A DNA stretch of 64,000 nucleotides, from the NCBI GenBank assembly GCA_037974665.1, contig CM075768.1, positions 3,498,501 through 3,562,500 of the forward strand, in the 5' to 3' direction. Of this stretch, positions 1 to 10,688 are shown one piece after another. Within the stretch, counting starts at the first letter, position 1. Each line of letters starts with the position of its first letter. The stretch is from Ehretia macrophylla. Taxonomy: Eukaryota; Streptophyta; Magnoliopsida; Boraginales; Ehretiaceae. A model generated the notes under the pieces. It was given only the letters and a program-made list of their open reading frames with translations, was not told the origin of the DNA and did not search any database. The translations under genes and the position numbers were made by a program.

Positions 1-1754
1 AGAGGAATGAGCAAAAACTATTGCTCAGCGAGGGCAATTGGTCTCAAGGACGGAGATGAGAGGAGTATGCAATGCAATTAGCCAAGCAATACATACAAAT
101 CATATAAAGATACAACCAAAGCCAGCAATAAAGCAAGGCAAGTATTTACAGCTGCAAACACTCAAATAAAGGATACAATACTCTTTTCACGAGCAACTTT
201 CAAACACGAATTCGATGACGACGCGCCGGCCCAAACCACCTTATAACACCAGTTTGGAATACCCCGGAAGTATCCATCAACCTACGACCCAAATCTCCCT
301 GGGAAGCAACCCAAGCGAGAAAGGGAATAGCAGCGGAGCTAGAGCAACCAACACTGGCAACCCAAGGCTACCCAGAGAGGCCCATCACTCACGCGCGAGA
401 CACTATGCAATGCAAGACTCGATACAAGACGATAAACAAGCGATAAAGCCACACGTGGGAGAATAACAAAGTAGGCTACTCTCGCACGCAATAGCAGCAA
501 TTGATAAGCAATTCAATCCAAAACAACTCAAACAAGTATTTCAAGTAATTCTAAGCATTCTATAGGCATAAAGACAAGAAAACACACAAAAACACAAATC
601 GACCCCAACTATCAAAACGCTACCATTTCCAAACGAGCCACGGGTTCTGCAAACCGACTTCGCCAACCCTCCTAGGTTACCATAAGGCACGTCTAAAGAC
701 CCCGAAACCTTACTTTACCCTAGAACTCGCGCAAAGCCCCGATTTTCCCCCTTTCTCGTTTGAACTACAACTACAACAACCAAACACCCAATCAACGCCA
801 TAATCGCACCAAAAGTGCTTCCATGGCCTCCCGAAGCAATGCCAACACGCAAAACGAGAAAATGCAAAAGTCGATCAAAACGACCCCAACTTTCCCAAAG
901 GCTTAATTCTCATTTTTTCCACTACGCAACCCAAACAAACCACACATTTTAGCATTCTAGCATACCTAGCACATTTCTACATCAATGGAAAGCATAACAG
1001 CGCAATTTCAACGTTTCAAGGTTTTACTATTCACAAAACACTATTCATATCACAATTTAATTTGCAATCACAACATTTAACCGCAGAAAATGTTACAAAG
1101 CTATAAATACATGTTCTACAAATGCCAAGGAACATTCTAGAAGCATCAAATCGCTTTAAATAACGATCTACAGATAAATCTAAAAATTGACAAAGTTAAC
1201 ATATACAACGTATAAATGCGCAAATAACATGCTTCCCTCACCTCAGGTACTCCTAGTCGCTAGGAAAACAACATTGGTTGCCTCGGAAATCACCCCGCAC
1301 GAGCTCACGCGAAGATTGATCGTTTGGAAGGTTGAATATTTTTTTTTTCTTTCTCTCTTGTTTCGGCCAGCTATGGTTCTGTTTTGCTGCTGTTCTTTTT
1401 TTTATTTTGCTTAGTTTTTAGCTTATTTAAGTTTTAAAGGGTCAAAGTTGGTCAAGGGCTAAGTCAAACCACTTAAGACTAGGTCAAAGGCCCCTATTTT
1501 GAGCGTTTTAAAGCCATTTCAGCTAAGGTAAGGTCAATTAAAGCTAGCAACATTTAAAATATAAAAATTAAGTAATCTAAATACTAGTTTCACTATTTTC
1601 TGAGGACTGGAAATCGTTCTCTAGCTATCGCTCCTTAAATGCAATGCACGTTGCGTCGGCGAAAAAGTAACAATTAATTCATAAAGAATTTAAGGAAATA
1701 TAATTTTCAAAATAATAAACAAAGAAAATTCACATTCCGGGCTCAGGTATTACA
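1..1754 (-). repeat. Tek-1 3' LTR (partial)
   Basis: Base 1 aligns with base 7222 of the 5' LTR, and the copies run in step to ...GGTATTACA at 1754, so about 530 bp of this LTR lie left of the window. On the minus strand the LTR starts TGTAATACC directly after the polypurine tract. Open frames here (for example 215-466) are repeated in the other LTR and in other families at non-coding positions, so they are not called genes. Confidence 0.95.
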
Positions 1755-1770
1755 CCCTCTCCCCCTTAAA
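1755..1770 (-). other. Tek-1 polypurine tract
   Basis: On the minus strand this reads TTTAAGGGGGAGAGGG and abuts the 3' LTR. That is the place and composition of the plus-strand DNA primer of an LTR retrotransposon. The gag-pol stop codon TAA (1766-1768) overlaps its upstream end. Confidence 0.9.
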
Positions 1771-2218
1771 ACAATTGCGCCCACGCAATTCTTACCTGGT
1801 CAACAAATAACTCTGGATACTGATCCCGAACTTGGTCCTCTCTTTCCCAAGTCGCTTCCTCAAACCCATGATGATTCCACAGAACCTTTACTAACGGAAT
1901 ACTCTTTCTGCGAAGCTCCTGAATCTTCCGATCCACAATTCTAATCGGTTTCTCTTCATAAGACAACTTTTCTTCAATCTGCAAAGGCTCTGGTTCAAGT
2001 ACATGTGAAGGGTCTGGATGGTACTTCTTCAACATAGACACGTGGAACACATCGTGCAGTCTCGACAAGCTCGGAGGCAAAGCTAATCGATAAGCCAAAG
2101 GACCTACCTTTTCGGTGATCTCATACGGACCCACATACCTGGGACTAAGCTTCCCGCTCTTACCGTGCCGAATGAATCCCTTCCGTGGAGAAATCTTAAG
2201 AAACACCCAATCTCCCAA
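1766..2218 (-). pseudogene. Tek-1 integrase C-terminus and chromodomain
   Basis: Last 150 residues of the Tek-1 polyprotein, in frame with the upstream part across the TAG at 2261-2263. The first half is the integrase C-terminal fold (GDWVFLKISPRKG, GKLSPRYVGPYEI, HDVFHVSMLKKYHPDPSH), which binds DNA non-specifically. Residues about 90-150 form the chromodomain (IRIVDRKIQELRRKSIPLVKVLWNHHGFEEATWE). In related elements this module is thought to steer integration toward marked chromatin. The frame ends at a genuine TAA inside the polypurine tract, so the C-terminus is complete. The Met at 2218 is only the first after the stop, not a native start. Confidence 0.9.
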
Positions 2219-2260
2219 ATCAAACTCAAGATTTCGACGGTGCTTATCCGCATAACTCTT

Positions 2261-3232
2261 CTAACGACTCTGAGCTGTAAGCATACGCTGGCGAATAAGG
2301 TGAACATTATCTACCATCTTAATCATCTCAGGTAACACAGTCGGATCAACTGTTCTCATCTCTCCAACCTCTTCCCAATATAATGGGGATCTGCATTTAC
2401 GACCATACAACGCCTCGTAGGGAGCCATACCTATAGTAGATTGATAACTATTGTTGTAGGCGAACTCCGCTAAAGGCAAAAACTTCTCCCAATTCTTCCC
2501 AAAGTCAAGCACACATGCCCGAAGCATGTCTTCCAAGATCCTGATGGTTCTCTCAGACTGGCCATCAGTTTGCGGATGATATGCAGTACTGAAGCTCAAC
2601 TTAGTTCCCATGGCCTCTTGCAACTTCTGCCAAAAATGAGATCTGAATCTAGGATCCCTATCTGACACTATACTTTGTGGCACACCATGCAATTTCACAA
2701 TATTAGCAACATAAAGTTCAGCTAGCTTATCAAGGCTATCCTGTTTGTTTACGGAAATAAAATGCGTAACTTTAGTCAAGCGGTCCACAACAACCCAAAC
2801 AGAATCACATCTTCTCGGAGATCTAGGAAGATCGGTCACAAGGTCCATTGTTATATGTACCCACTTCCATTGCGGAATCGACAACGGCTGTAGAAGTCCG
2901 GCTGGCCTCTGATGCTCAACTTTAACCCTCTGACAAGTCAAACATCTGGATACATACCCAGCAATCTCCCTCTTCATATTGTTCCACCAGAAGTGTTGCT
3001 TCAAATCTCTATACATTTTTGTACTGCTCGGGTGAATCGTGTACCTTGAATTATGTGCCTCGGACAGGATCTCATTCTTTAACGTCGGATCACCAAGAAC
3101 ACATACCCTGTCCCTGAATCTGAAGATGCCATCTGCATGTAATTTAAACTCCGGCTCTCCCCCTTTAGCTTTCTCTTGGATTTTCAAGATGTGAGGATCA
3201 GTCTTCTGAGCCTCTCTGATCTGTGCTAGCAA
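2261..3232 (-). pseudogene. Tek-1 integrase
   Basis: Segment of 323 residues between two TAG stops. It opens with the RNase H-integrase linker, then the HHCC zinc domain (H-NSRYTIHPSSTKMYRDLKQ, then CLTCQRVK). The catalytic core shows the three acidic positions: MDLVTDLP, SDRDPRF and the E of DGQSERT. These residues join cDNA to host DNA. Nothing in the core looks mutated. The TAG at 2261-2263 replaces a Gln codon (related copies read SRQK), leaving the C-terminal domain untranslated. Confidence 0.92.
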
Positions 3233-3238
3233 TCCTGA

Positions 3239-3634
3239 CTAAATCTGCAAACTAGCAAATCGAATCCCTACCTCAGTAGCTTCTGGTTTCCATGAACAAA
3301 TTTCTTCCAAAGTCTCCCAGTCCTTGATAATCAAGCTTGCAACAGTAGCCTTTCGGCTCAAAGCATCAGCAACAACATTTGCCTTACCTGGCACATAGTT
3401 AATAGAACAGTTATAACCACCCAATAGCTCTAGCCATCTCCGCTGCCTCATATTTAGATCCTTCTGTGAAAACAAATACTTGAGACTCTTGTGGTCAGTA
3501 AATATTTCAAATCTGCAACCCCACAAGTAGTGACGCCACTTCTTCAAAGCAAACACAACTGCAGCTAACTCAAGATCATGTGTAGGGTAGTTGACTTCAT
3601 ATGGTTTCAATTTCCTAGAAGCATAGGCAATCAC
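3239..3634 (-). pseudogene. Tek-1 RNase H domain (C-terminal part)
   Basis: Retroelement RNase H, which degrades genomic RNA in RNA:DNA hybrids. Visible motifs are [30 protein letters not shown] (catalytic Glu), [11 protein letters not shown] (catalytic Asp) and [12 protein letters not shown] (catalytic Asp). The fourth acidic position lies upstream and is mutated (Asn codon at 3680-3682). The segment is bounded by TAG stops at 3644-3646 (replacing Gln in VLMQNGK) and 3239-3241 (Gln of the LQIQ-like linker). The frame is the same as the neighbouring segments. Confidence 0.92.
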
Positions 3635-3643
3635 CTTACCATT

Positions 3644-5653
3644 CTACATTAAAACACAGCCCAATCCTTCCTTAGATGCATTACTATGGACAACAAGGTT
3701 CTCTGTTCCCTCAGGTAAAGCTAGTATAGGAGCTGTAGTTAGTCTTTTCTTCAATTCTTGGAAACTGGATTCACATTTGGCATCCCCGTTGTGAGCAACT
3801 TTCTTCCGAGTCAACTGGCTCAAAGGTCCAGAAATTTTAGAAAAGTCTTTAACAAATCTCCGGTAGTAACCTGCCAATCCAAGAAAACTCCTAATCTCTG
3901 ACACCGTCTCAGGTCTCTTCCAAGATGAAACAACTTCAATCTTAGCTGGGTCCACTGAAATTCCTCGGTCGGAAATGATATGGCCTAGAAAAGATATCTG
4001 ATTCAACCAGAACTCACACTTGCTGAATTTAGCAAAAAGCTTGTTTTCCTGCAAAGTCTGAAGCACAATCCTCAAGTGTTGCTCATGTTCAGCCTCGTTC
4101 TTCGAATACACTAAAATGTCGTCAATAAAGATCACGACAAACTGATCAAGGTAAGGCCAAAAAACTCTCTGCATCAAGTCCATGAATGCGGCTGGTGCAT
4201 TCGTCAATCCAAACGGCAACACAACAAACTCATAGTGGCCATATCTAGTCCTGAATGCCGTCTTTGGTATATCGTCACTCCGAATTCTAAGTTGATAGTA
4301 ACCCTGCCTCAAGTCAAATTTGGAGTAAACACTCGCACCCTGCAACTGGTCAAACAATTCTTCAATCAACGGCAAAGGGTATTTGTTCTTAATCGTGACT
4401 TGATTAAGTCCCCTGTAATCAATGCATAACCGTAGCGTGCCGTCTTTCTTTCTCACAAACAACACAGGCGCACCCCACGGCGAAGAACTAGGTTGTATAA
4501 ACCCTTTCTCAAGCAAGTTCTGAAGCTGAATTTTTAACTCCTGAAGTTCAGCCGATGCCATTCTATAAGGACTCCTAGAAATTGGCACAGTGCCTGGCAC
4601 AAGATCAATCACGAACTCAATCTCCCTATCCGGTGGTAAACCCGGTAATTCCTCGGGAAATACACCAGGGAAGTCTCTAACAATCGGAACCTCATTCAAA
4701 CTCAACTTATCAGCAGGCTGATTGATCAAATAAGCTAAGTAAGCTTCACAACCCCTATTCAACAACTTAGAAGTCTTGATCGCTGATAAAAGTGGAATGC
4801 GGGCAGCCCTGCAGTTCCCAACAATCTCTAGTACCGGTAGGTCAGGAACCTTAAGATAAACGACCTTTGTTCTACAATCCAACTGAGCATAATACTTTCC
4901 CAACCAGTCCATTCCCAAAATGATTTCAAAGTCACGGAATGGTAATATAATTAAATCAGCAGGAAATTTACGGTTCTCAATACATATATCACAAGATTTG
5001 CAAATAGACTCAGTAACAAATTTTGCACCCAAAGGAGTACTAACTTCAACTTCATGAGGCAATTTATCAATGCAAACATTCACAGATCGTGCACATGCAG
5101 GAGTTATAAACGAATGCGTAGCTCCAGGATCAATCAAAACTTTAACTGGCTGAGTATTGAGAAGAAAAGTACCTTCCACAATAGCTGTATTATCGGGCAG
5201 CTCCTCTGCATCTAGTGCAAATACCCTAGCCTGAACTCTCTGTGCTGGTCGTGCACCTGCAGCCCTATTCTGAACACCTTGGCCTCCACCACGGCCCTGA
5301 ACATTATTATATTTAGGGCAATCCCTCACCCTATGATCATCACCGCCACAACCCGTACATTTTCCACTCTTCCTCCAGCAGTTAGCCTCAATATGCCCTG
5401 GTCGATTACAATAATTACACAGCTGATTTTGCCTAACCGCAGTGTTTCCTGTAGGTGCTGGGGCTCTGGTAGGGGTAGGAATTGTACCTCCCTGCTGGGG
5501 TCTAGTCACAGCTGGCCTAGCCTGAATCTGCTGCTGTGGCTGATACGGACGCTGCTGAGGAACCAGTGTAGAAGCCTGATACTGCCTCGGCTGACTCTGG
5601 CTGCTCTGGCCCAAAAACTGCTTCTTACTCGGCTGACTGTTCTCAGCTAACAT
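3644..5653 (-). pseudogene. Tek-1 nucleocapsid zinc knuckles, protease, reverse transcriptase
   Basis: 669 residues. After a Gln/Pro-rich stretch (residues 1-75) come two zinc knuckles, [14 protein letters not shown] and [14 protein letters not shown], which bind genomic RNA. The protease follows near residue 170 with IDPGATHSF; the usual aspartic-protease triad is DSG or DTG, so DPG is odd. Reverse transcriptase covers about residues 330-560, with [11 protein letters not shown], the [10 protein letters not shown] palm motif and the catalytic FIDDILVYS (FIDD codons at 4118-4129). The first RNase H motif reads SNASKEG where related copies read SDASKEG. The segment ends at a TAG. It is continuous in frame with gag through the TAG at 5717-5719. 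Confidence 0.93.
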
Positions 5654-5716
5654 CTCAGCCTTCCGTTTCTCAAACTTCGAGGCTGCCTGAAATGCCTCGG
5701 GAAAAGTAGTGTAGGT

Positions 5717-6382
5717 CTACCCAGTCAAATGCAACTGTATGTCCATTCTCAGCCCACGGACACACCTATCTATCATCCTCCTAGCTGGCCGTACTAACTC
5801 GGGCATATACCTCGACAGGCTAACAAACCTAGCCTCGTACTGTGCAACAGTCATATTTCCCTGCTTCAGGGCCACAAACTCATCTTCCCTCCTCTCCATA
5901 GCCATCTCGGGAATATATTTGTCCCGGAACTCACTTACAAAATCATCCCATAAGTGTGGAACATCCTCACAATCCCACCTCAACCTAACAGTATTCCACC
6001 ACTGCTCTGCATCACCCTCAAATAAGAATGACGCATAGTCTATTCTTGCCTCATCAGTGTACCTCAAAGCGGTGAAAATCTTCTCAACTCGATTAATCCA
6101 TCTCTCGGCCGCCTCATCATCCGGCTCCCCGAAAAACTTTCCCAGCTCGTGCCTCAGAAATTTCTCTAACTGAATGTTCTTAACTCTGTACCCCTGTCCA
6201 CCAGGATTAGCTTGATTACCCTGGGGATTAATCCGGTCGTGCCTCTGCTCATGTAGTACCTGTATGATCCGGTCTACTGCAGTAGTCATGGTAGCCATAA
6301 ACTGCTCAGGCAACAGCTGCTGACCCTGTTCTGCTGCCTCTTCATCTGATCCTATACCTTGAGTACCACGACGTGGCGGCAT
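5717..6382 (-). pseudogene. Tek-1 gag capsid
   Basis: Start of the polyprotein at MPPRRGTQG (ATG at 6380-6382), about 290 bp downstream of the primer site and the first good ATG in this frame. Residues about 75-200 are the retrotransposon gag domain: FFGEPDDEAAERWINRVEKIF, FEGDAEQWW, FRDKYIPEMAMERREDEF, FVALKQGNMTVAQYEARF. It builds the virus-like particle around the RNA. The first stop is TAG at 5717-5719, after which the same frame continues into the nucleocapsid. Confidence 0.93.
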
Positions 6383-6386
6383 AGTA

Positions 6387-6674
6387 GCAACTCACAATAG
6401 CTGGCAACATTTAAAAGCAGTTTATAGACAGAAATATAGCACATAAGATTAGATAACACTCAAGTCAATAACAATCCAACATTCTATCACACAATTCACA
6501 TAAGACAAGTTCAACTTGCCAAACCATTTCACCTAAACACATAAACATTCCAAGTTCACAAAGTCATGCTAGAACATTTTCTTTTCACTTAGCAATCATA
6601 CATAAACACTTTAGCATTTTAGACCGTTACCCCACGGACCGAGAATCATATCCCGGCTCATGCAAGACTATCAT
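6387..6674 (-). other. Tek-1 untranslated leader between primer site and gag
   Basis: About 290 bp of A/C-rich sequence (plus-strand view) rich in CACATAAR-like runs. No credible reading frame is present. A similar A/C-rich leader occurs beside the primer sites of TD-1 (about 47640-48050), which supports kinship of the two families. Confidence 0.7.
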
Positions 6675-6686
6675 GCTCTGATACCA
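6675..6686 (-). other. Tek-1 primer-binding site (initiator Met tRNA)
   Basis: On the minus strand TGGTATCAGAGC, complementary to the 3' end of plant initiator methionine tRNA. It lies 8 bp after the 5' LTR end (TGACA at 6695). Confidence 0.95.
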
Positions 6687-6694
6687 CCTAAAGA

Positions 6695-8977
6695 TGTCAC
6701 GCCCCGACCCGACCCCGCAAAAGGCCAAGCCCGGACCCGACACACGGACGGAGTCTCCTCTGTACCACGGACGATCCGAAAACCCTAAAATCAATATAAT
6801 TCTTGCGAAAGCCATAAAATAATCAAAACAAGCTAACTTTCTTCCAAACATACATTTCTTATTAACCAACTTTCTAAACCAAAAATGATATGCATACTAC
6901 ACAAGTACTTATGCCACTAATCAAATCCATTAGCATGCATTTTCTTACTAGTCACAAGAGTATAAGTTACAACATTACATTCTTCCAACTTATACAACAT
7001 AAGACCATAGAGGCCTCAAACTAGAAAATATAAACAAGGCTACAAGCCTAAAAATTAAGCGACCTCCACGCAATATACATAACATGCAAGGTTCGCACAA
7101 AACTGGTACCAACCACCAGCAAAGCAGAGAAGTGCTATCACAGAAACACCTCCACCTGCTCCTCCTCCTCTATTACCTCGAGAGGGTCTGCTTCAACTAC
7201 TCCTGTAAAAACATATTATAGAGAGGAATGAGCAAAAACTATTGCTCAGCGAGGGCAATTGGTCTCAAGGACGGAGAGGAGAGGAGGATGCAATGCAATA
7301 AGGCAAGGAAGAGATACAAATCATATAAAGATACAACCAAAGCCAGCAATAAAGCAAGGCAAGTATTTAAAGCTGCAAACACTCAAATAAAGGATACGAT
7401 ACTCTTTTCACGAGCAACTTTCACACACGAATTCGATGACGACGCGCCGGCCCAAACCACCTTATAACACCAGTTTGGAATACCCCGGAAGTATCCATCA
7501 ACCTACGACCCAAATCTCCCTGGGAGGCAACCCAAGCGAGAAAGGGAATAGCAGCGGAGCTAGAGCAACCAACACTGGCAACCCAAGGCTACCCAAAGAG
7601 GCCCATCACTCACGCGCGAGACACTATGCAATGCAAGACTCGATACAAGACGATAAACAAGCGATAAAGCCACACGTGGGAGAATAACAAAGTAGGCTAC
7701 TCACGCACGCAATAGCAGCAATTGATAAGCAATTCAATCCAAAACAACTCAAACAAGTATTTCAAGTAATTCTAAGCATTCTATAGGCATAAAGACAAGA
7801 AAACACACAAAAACACAAATCGGCCCCAACTATCAAAACGCTACCATTTCCAAACGAGCCACGGGTTCTGGAAACCGACTTCGCCATCCCTCCTAGGTTA
7901 CCATAAGGCACGTCTAAAGACCCTGAAACCTTACTTTACCCTAGAACTCGCGCAAAGCCTCGATTTCCCCCCTTTCTCATTTGAACTACAACTACAACAA
8001 CCAAATACCCAACCAACGCCATAATCACACCAAAAGTGCTTTCATGGCCTCTCGAAGCAATGCCAACACGCAAAACGAGAAAATGCAAAAGTCGACCAAA
8101 ACGACCCCAACTTTTCCAAAGGCTTAATTCTCATTTTTTTCCACTACGCAACCCAAACAAACCACACATTTTAGCATTCTAGCATACCTAGCACGTTTCT
8201 ACATCAACGGAAAGCATAACAGCGCAATTTCAACGTTTCAAGGTTTTACTATTCATAAAACACTATTCATATCACAATTTAATTTGCAATCACAACATTT
8301 AACCGCAGAAAATGTTACAAAGCTATAAATACATGTTATACAAATGCCAAGGAACATTCTAGAAGCATCAAATCGCTTTAAATAACGATCTACGGATAAA
8401 TCTAAAAATTGACAAAGTTAACATATACAACGTATAAATGCGCAAATAACATGCTTCCCTCACCTTAGGTACTCCTAGTCGCTAGGAAAACAACGTTGGT
8501 TGCCTCGGAAATCACACCGCACGAGCTCACACGAAGATTGATCGTTTGGAAGGTTGAATATTTTTTTTTCTTTCCCTCTTGTTTCGGCTAGCTATGGTTA
8601 TGTTTTGCTGCTATTCTTTTTTTTTTATTTTGCTTAGTTTTTAGCTTATTTAAGTGTTAAAGGGTCAAAGTTGGTCAAGGGCTAAGTCAAACCACTTAAG
8701 ACTAGGTCAAAGGCCCCTATTTTGAGCGTTTTAAAGCCATTTCAGCTAAGGTAAGGTCAATTAAAGCTAGCAACATTTAAAATATAAAATTTAAGTCATC
8801 TAAATACTAGTTTTACTATTTGCTGAGGACTGGAAATCGTTCTCTAGCTATCGCTCCTTAAATGCAATGCACGTTGCGTCGGCGAGAAAGTAACAATTAA
8901 TTCACAAAGAATTTAAGGAAATATAATTTTCAAAATAATAAACAAAGAAAATTCACATTCCGGGCTTGGGTATTACA
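6695..8977 (-). repeat. Tek-1 5' LTR (2283 bp)
   Basis: Minus-strand LTR with TG...CA ends (TGTAATACCCAAGCC ... CGGGGCGTGACA). It carries a predicted intron (7203-8463), the hairpin TGAGCAA-loop-TTGCTCA at 7229-7248, and a CG-rich self-complementary box CTCACGCGCGAG at 7609-7620 next to a TGCATTGCAT motif. The part from about 7840 to 7950 is strongly shared with sLTR-B and TD-1 LTRs. Confidence 0.95.
7203..8463 (-). other. Predicted intron inside Tek-1 5' LTR
   Basis: Minus strand: donor-like CTAAG|GTGAGGG (GT at 8463-8462) and acceptor-like TTTTTACAG|GAG (AG at 7204-7203) preceded by a T-rich tract. Length is about 1.26 kb. The conserved hairpin ends 25 nt before the acceptor. Supported only by the pattern recurring in seven other LTR families; splicing is not demonstrated. 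Confidence 0.5.
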
Positions 8978-9312
8978 TGCGGAGGAGCTGCCCGATACTA
9001 CAGCTAGAGTGGAAGGTACCTTTCTTCTCAATACTCAGCCAGTTAAAGTTTTGATTGATCCCGGAGCTACACATTCGTTTATAACTCCTGCATGTGCACT
9101 ATCTGTGAATGTTTGCATTGATAAACTGCCGCATGAAGTTGAAGTTAGTACGCCTTTGGGTGCAAAATTTGTTACAAAGCCTATTTGCAAATCTTGTGAT
9201 ATATGCATTGAGAACCATAAATTTCCTGCTGATTTAATTATATTGCCATTCCGTGACTTTGAAATCATTTTGGGAATGGACTGGTTGGGGAAGTACTATG
9301 CTCAGTTGGATT
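8978..9312 (+). pseudogene. Protease fragment of a second Tek-1-family copy
   Basis: Plus-strand sequence closely matching the Tek-1 protease (complement of about 4875-5215), beginning at the EELPD linker. It includes [24 protein letters not shown], the [10 protein letters not shown] stretch and [14 protein letters not shown]. It shares the unusual DPG triad with Tek-1. Homology stops abruptly after 9312. It starts exactly where the Tek-1 LTR ends, so Tek-1 probably inserted, in opposite orientation, into another member of its own family. Confidence 0.85.
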
Positions 9313-9613
9313 ATATGCCTAAAGTCCATCTTAGCCTTGGTTATAAAGTCTAACTTATTTTATACCCTTAGTATGATTATTTTTGGGGACAAAAAATATA
9401 TATAGGCATATATATACATATATTCTAAGTATACAACACAATTTTGCCAAAGAAGATTAAAAGTCATATTAATTATTTTTCAAATGTCTTTTAAGTGTAC
9501 ATTTAATCTGAGATCATTTAATAACTCACATATATACATATATATTAATTCAATTAGCATATAAATAAGTGAAAATACATAATTGCAAATAAGGGCAATT
9601 TCGGGGTCTCACA
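9313..9613 (-). repeat. LTR-like fragment
   Basis: About 300 bp, AT-rich with TATATACATATATA runs. Its right end read on the minus strand is TGTGAGACCCCGAAATTGCC, close in form to the TGTGATACCCCGAAC start of sLTR-B, so it may be the first 300 bp of a minus-strand gypsy LTR. I find no matching left end and no target duplication. It may be the residue of a deletion that fused it to the protease fragment. Confidence 0.4.
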
Positions 9614-9801
9614 ACATATACTTAGAAGATCAATAAGATGCTCATTCATGCTTGTGTGGACCAACTTGATCTATTACACTTGTGGGAGCATTAGTCAACA
9701 TTCAAGTGAGCAGACTTCATCTCCTTTGATGGTCTACAAGAGATATAACTTATATACATCTCTTGATTACATATATTAGCTATATATGTGCTTTGATTAT
9801 G

Positions 9802-10260
9802 TTAATTACATGAACACAAGTTTAGGGTTTTATGAACATAATGCTTAATCTTGAAAAGAATTTGAAATTCATGTTTGCTTCTGCTATTGATTAATGCATA
9901 GATAATGTTTATAGCCCTAAATGATCCTTCACATTGACTCGCTCGGCTATACTTCATTTCATTTAAGGCACAATGGAGAATGTTCTCTGCTCTTGAGTTC
10001 TTTGTCATCATAGCAATATCATCATTATCAAACTCATCTTTGGCTTTTAGAACTTTTATTTTCTTGCTATCATCTTCATCAACAATTTCTTTTATTGGAA
10101 TGTAAGGACCTTCTTCAACCAATCTCCAAAGTAAGTAATCTACGGATTGGATATAAGTCTCCATTTTGTTTTTCCAATAGACAAAAATTGTGCCCGTGAA
10201 AAATGGAAGTCTATTCGTTGAATATCCTTCCATATAAGGAGATGTAGTAGTATTTGCCAT
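9802..10260 (-). pseudogene. Copia gag N-terminal remnant
   Basis: 152 residues beginning MANTTTSPYMEG at 10260, about 45 bp from the primer site, so the start is probably native. The NRLPFFTGTIFVYWKNKMETYIQSVDYLLWRLVEEGP stretch matches the Copia gag family, whose usual form is N-PF-F-G-NY-YWK-M-FIQS-D. The later part (LKAKDEFDNDDIAMMTKNSRAENILHCAL) is also typical, but the frame then degenerates and stops. A full gag would run on through the UBN2-type domain and a zinc knuckle. Confidence 0.82.
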
Positions 10261-10302
10261 GATCTTAACTTTACTAGTGGTTAAACTATATGTAAAGCAC
10301 TA

Positions 10303-10316
10303 GCTCTAGATATCAC
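10303..10316 (-). other. Degenerate Copia primer-binding site
   Basis: Minus strand reads AGTGATATCTAGAGC, resembling TGGTATCAGAGC with base changes and an inserted base. It directly follows the LTR end ...GGGTTAACA (10318). Confidence 0.55.
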
Positions 10317-10317
10317 T

Positions 10318-10688
10318 TGTTAACCCAAAATATCCTAAGATGAGGGGTGAATTAGGATAGAAAGGCCATACTACTTTTTTTCGGATATGTTTGCAACAAG
10401 TAAATTCTATCAAGCAATTTAACAAACATTATGCTTGCACAAATATAAAGAGATAAGGAGAGAAAAAAGAAAGAGATGATGCCATCGATTTTAGGGTAGT
10501 TCGCTAATCTAATCCACCACCTAAGGTTTTCCTCCCTTTAGGATTTCTACTAGCTTCACTAGTAGTGTTTCTTTACAAGTTGGTGAAGCACAAACCATCA
10601 ATACAAGTTCCCTCTTGAACCCACAAGTGCAACCCACTCTTGAATCCACAAGAGCAAATACAACAATCTTTTGAACCCACAAGAGATC
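10318..10688 (-). repeat. Sire-1 5' LTR, 3'-end piece
   Basis: Part of one Copia LTR of about 1.6 kb. Pieces are 10318-10688, 20603-20625 and 60318-61517, separated by Tek-2 and Tek-3. The minus-strand ends are TGTTAGCCTAAAGGC (61517) and GGGTTAACA (10318). The text reads continuously across both insertions: CACAAGAGATC, then AACCAAGCTTC, then TAAAGCTC. Confidence 0.8.

Larger units (their letters stand above)
1..8977 (-). mobile_element. Tek-1, near-complete Tekay-like chromovirus (3' LTR cut by window start)
   Basis: Ty3/Gypsy retrotransposon read right to left: 5' LTR (6695-8977), Met-tRNA primer site, gag, zinc knuckles, protease, reverse transcriptase, RNase H, integrase, chromodomain, polypurine tract and 3' LTR (1-1754). 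Domain order and the C-terminal VKVLW-HHG-EEATWE chromodomain motif place it with plant chromoviruses of the Tekay/Del group. The coding part is a single frame with four TAG stops and no frameshift seen, so it is the best preserved element here. The two LTR copies align over the visible 1.75 kb with a few dozen differences by eye. The left target-site duplication is outside the window; the right candidate is TGCGG at 8978-8982. Confidence 0.95.
9614..10317 (-). mobile_element. Sire-1: internal end of a Sirevirus-like Copia element
   Basis: Minus-strand Ty1/Copia remnant: degenerate primer site (10303-10316), leader, gag start (10260) and decayed gag (to 9802), then about 190 bp without a readable frame down to the junction at 9613. 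The 5' LTR lies to the right, in pieces. The rest of the element (pol, 3' LTR) is not in the window. Confidence 0.75.

Noticed and set aside
215..466. 83-codon frame repeated at 7436-7687 and, in part, at 44421-44828
   Set aside because: Antisense to the LTR transcript and conserved only because the underlying structured block is conserved; reading frames differ between families.
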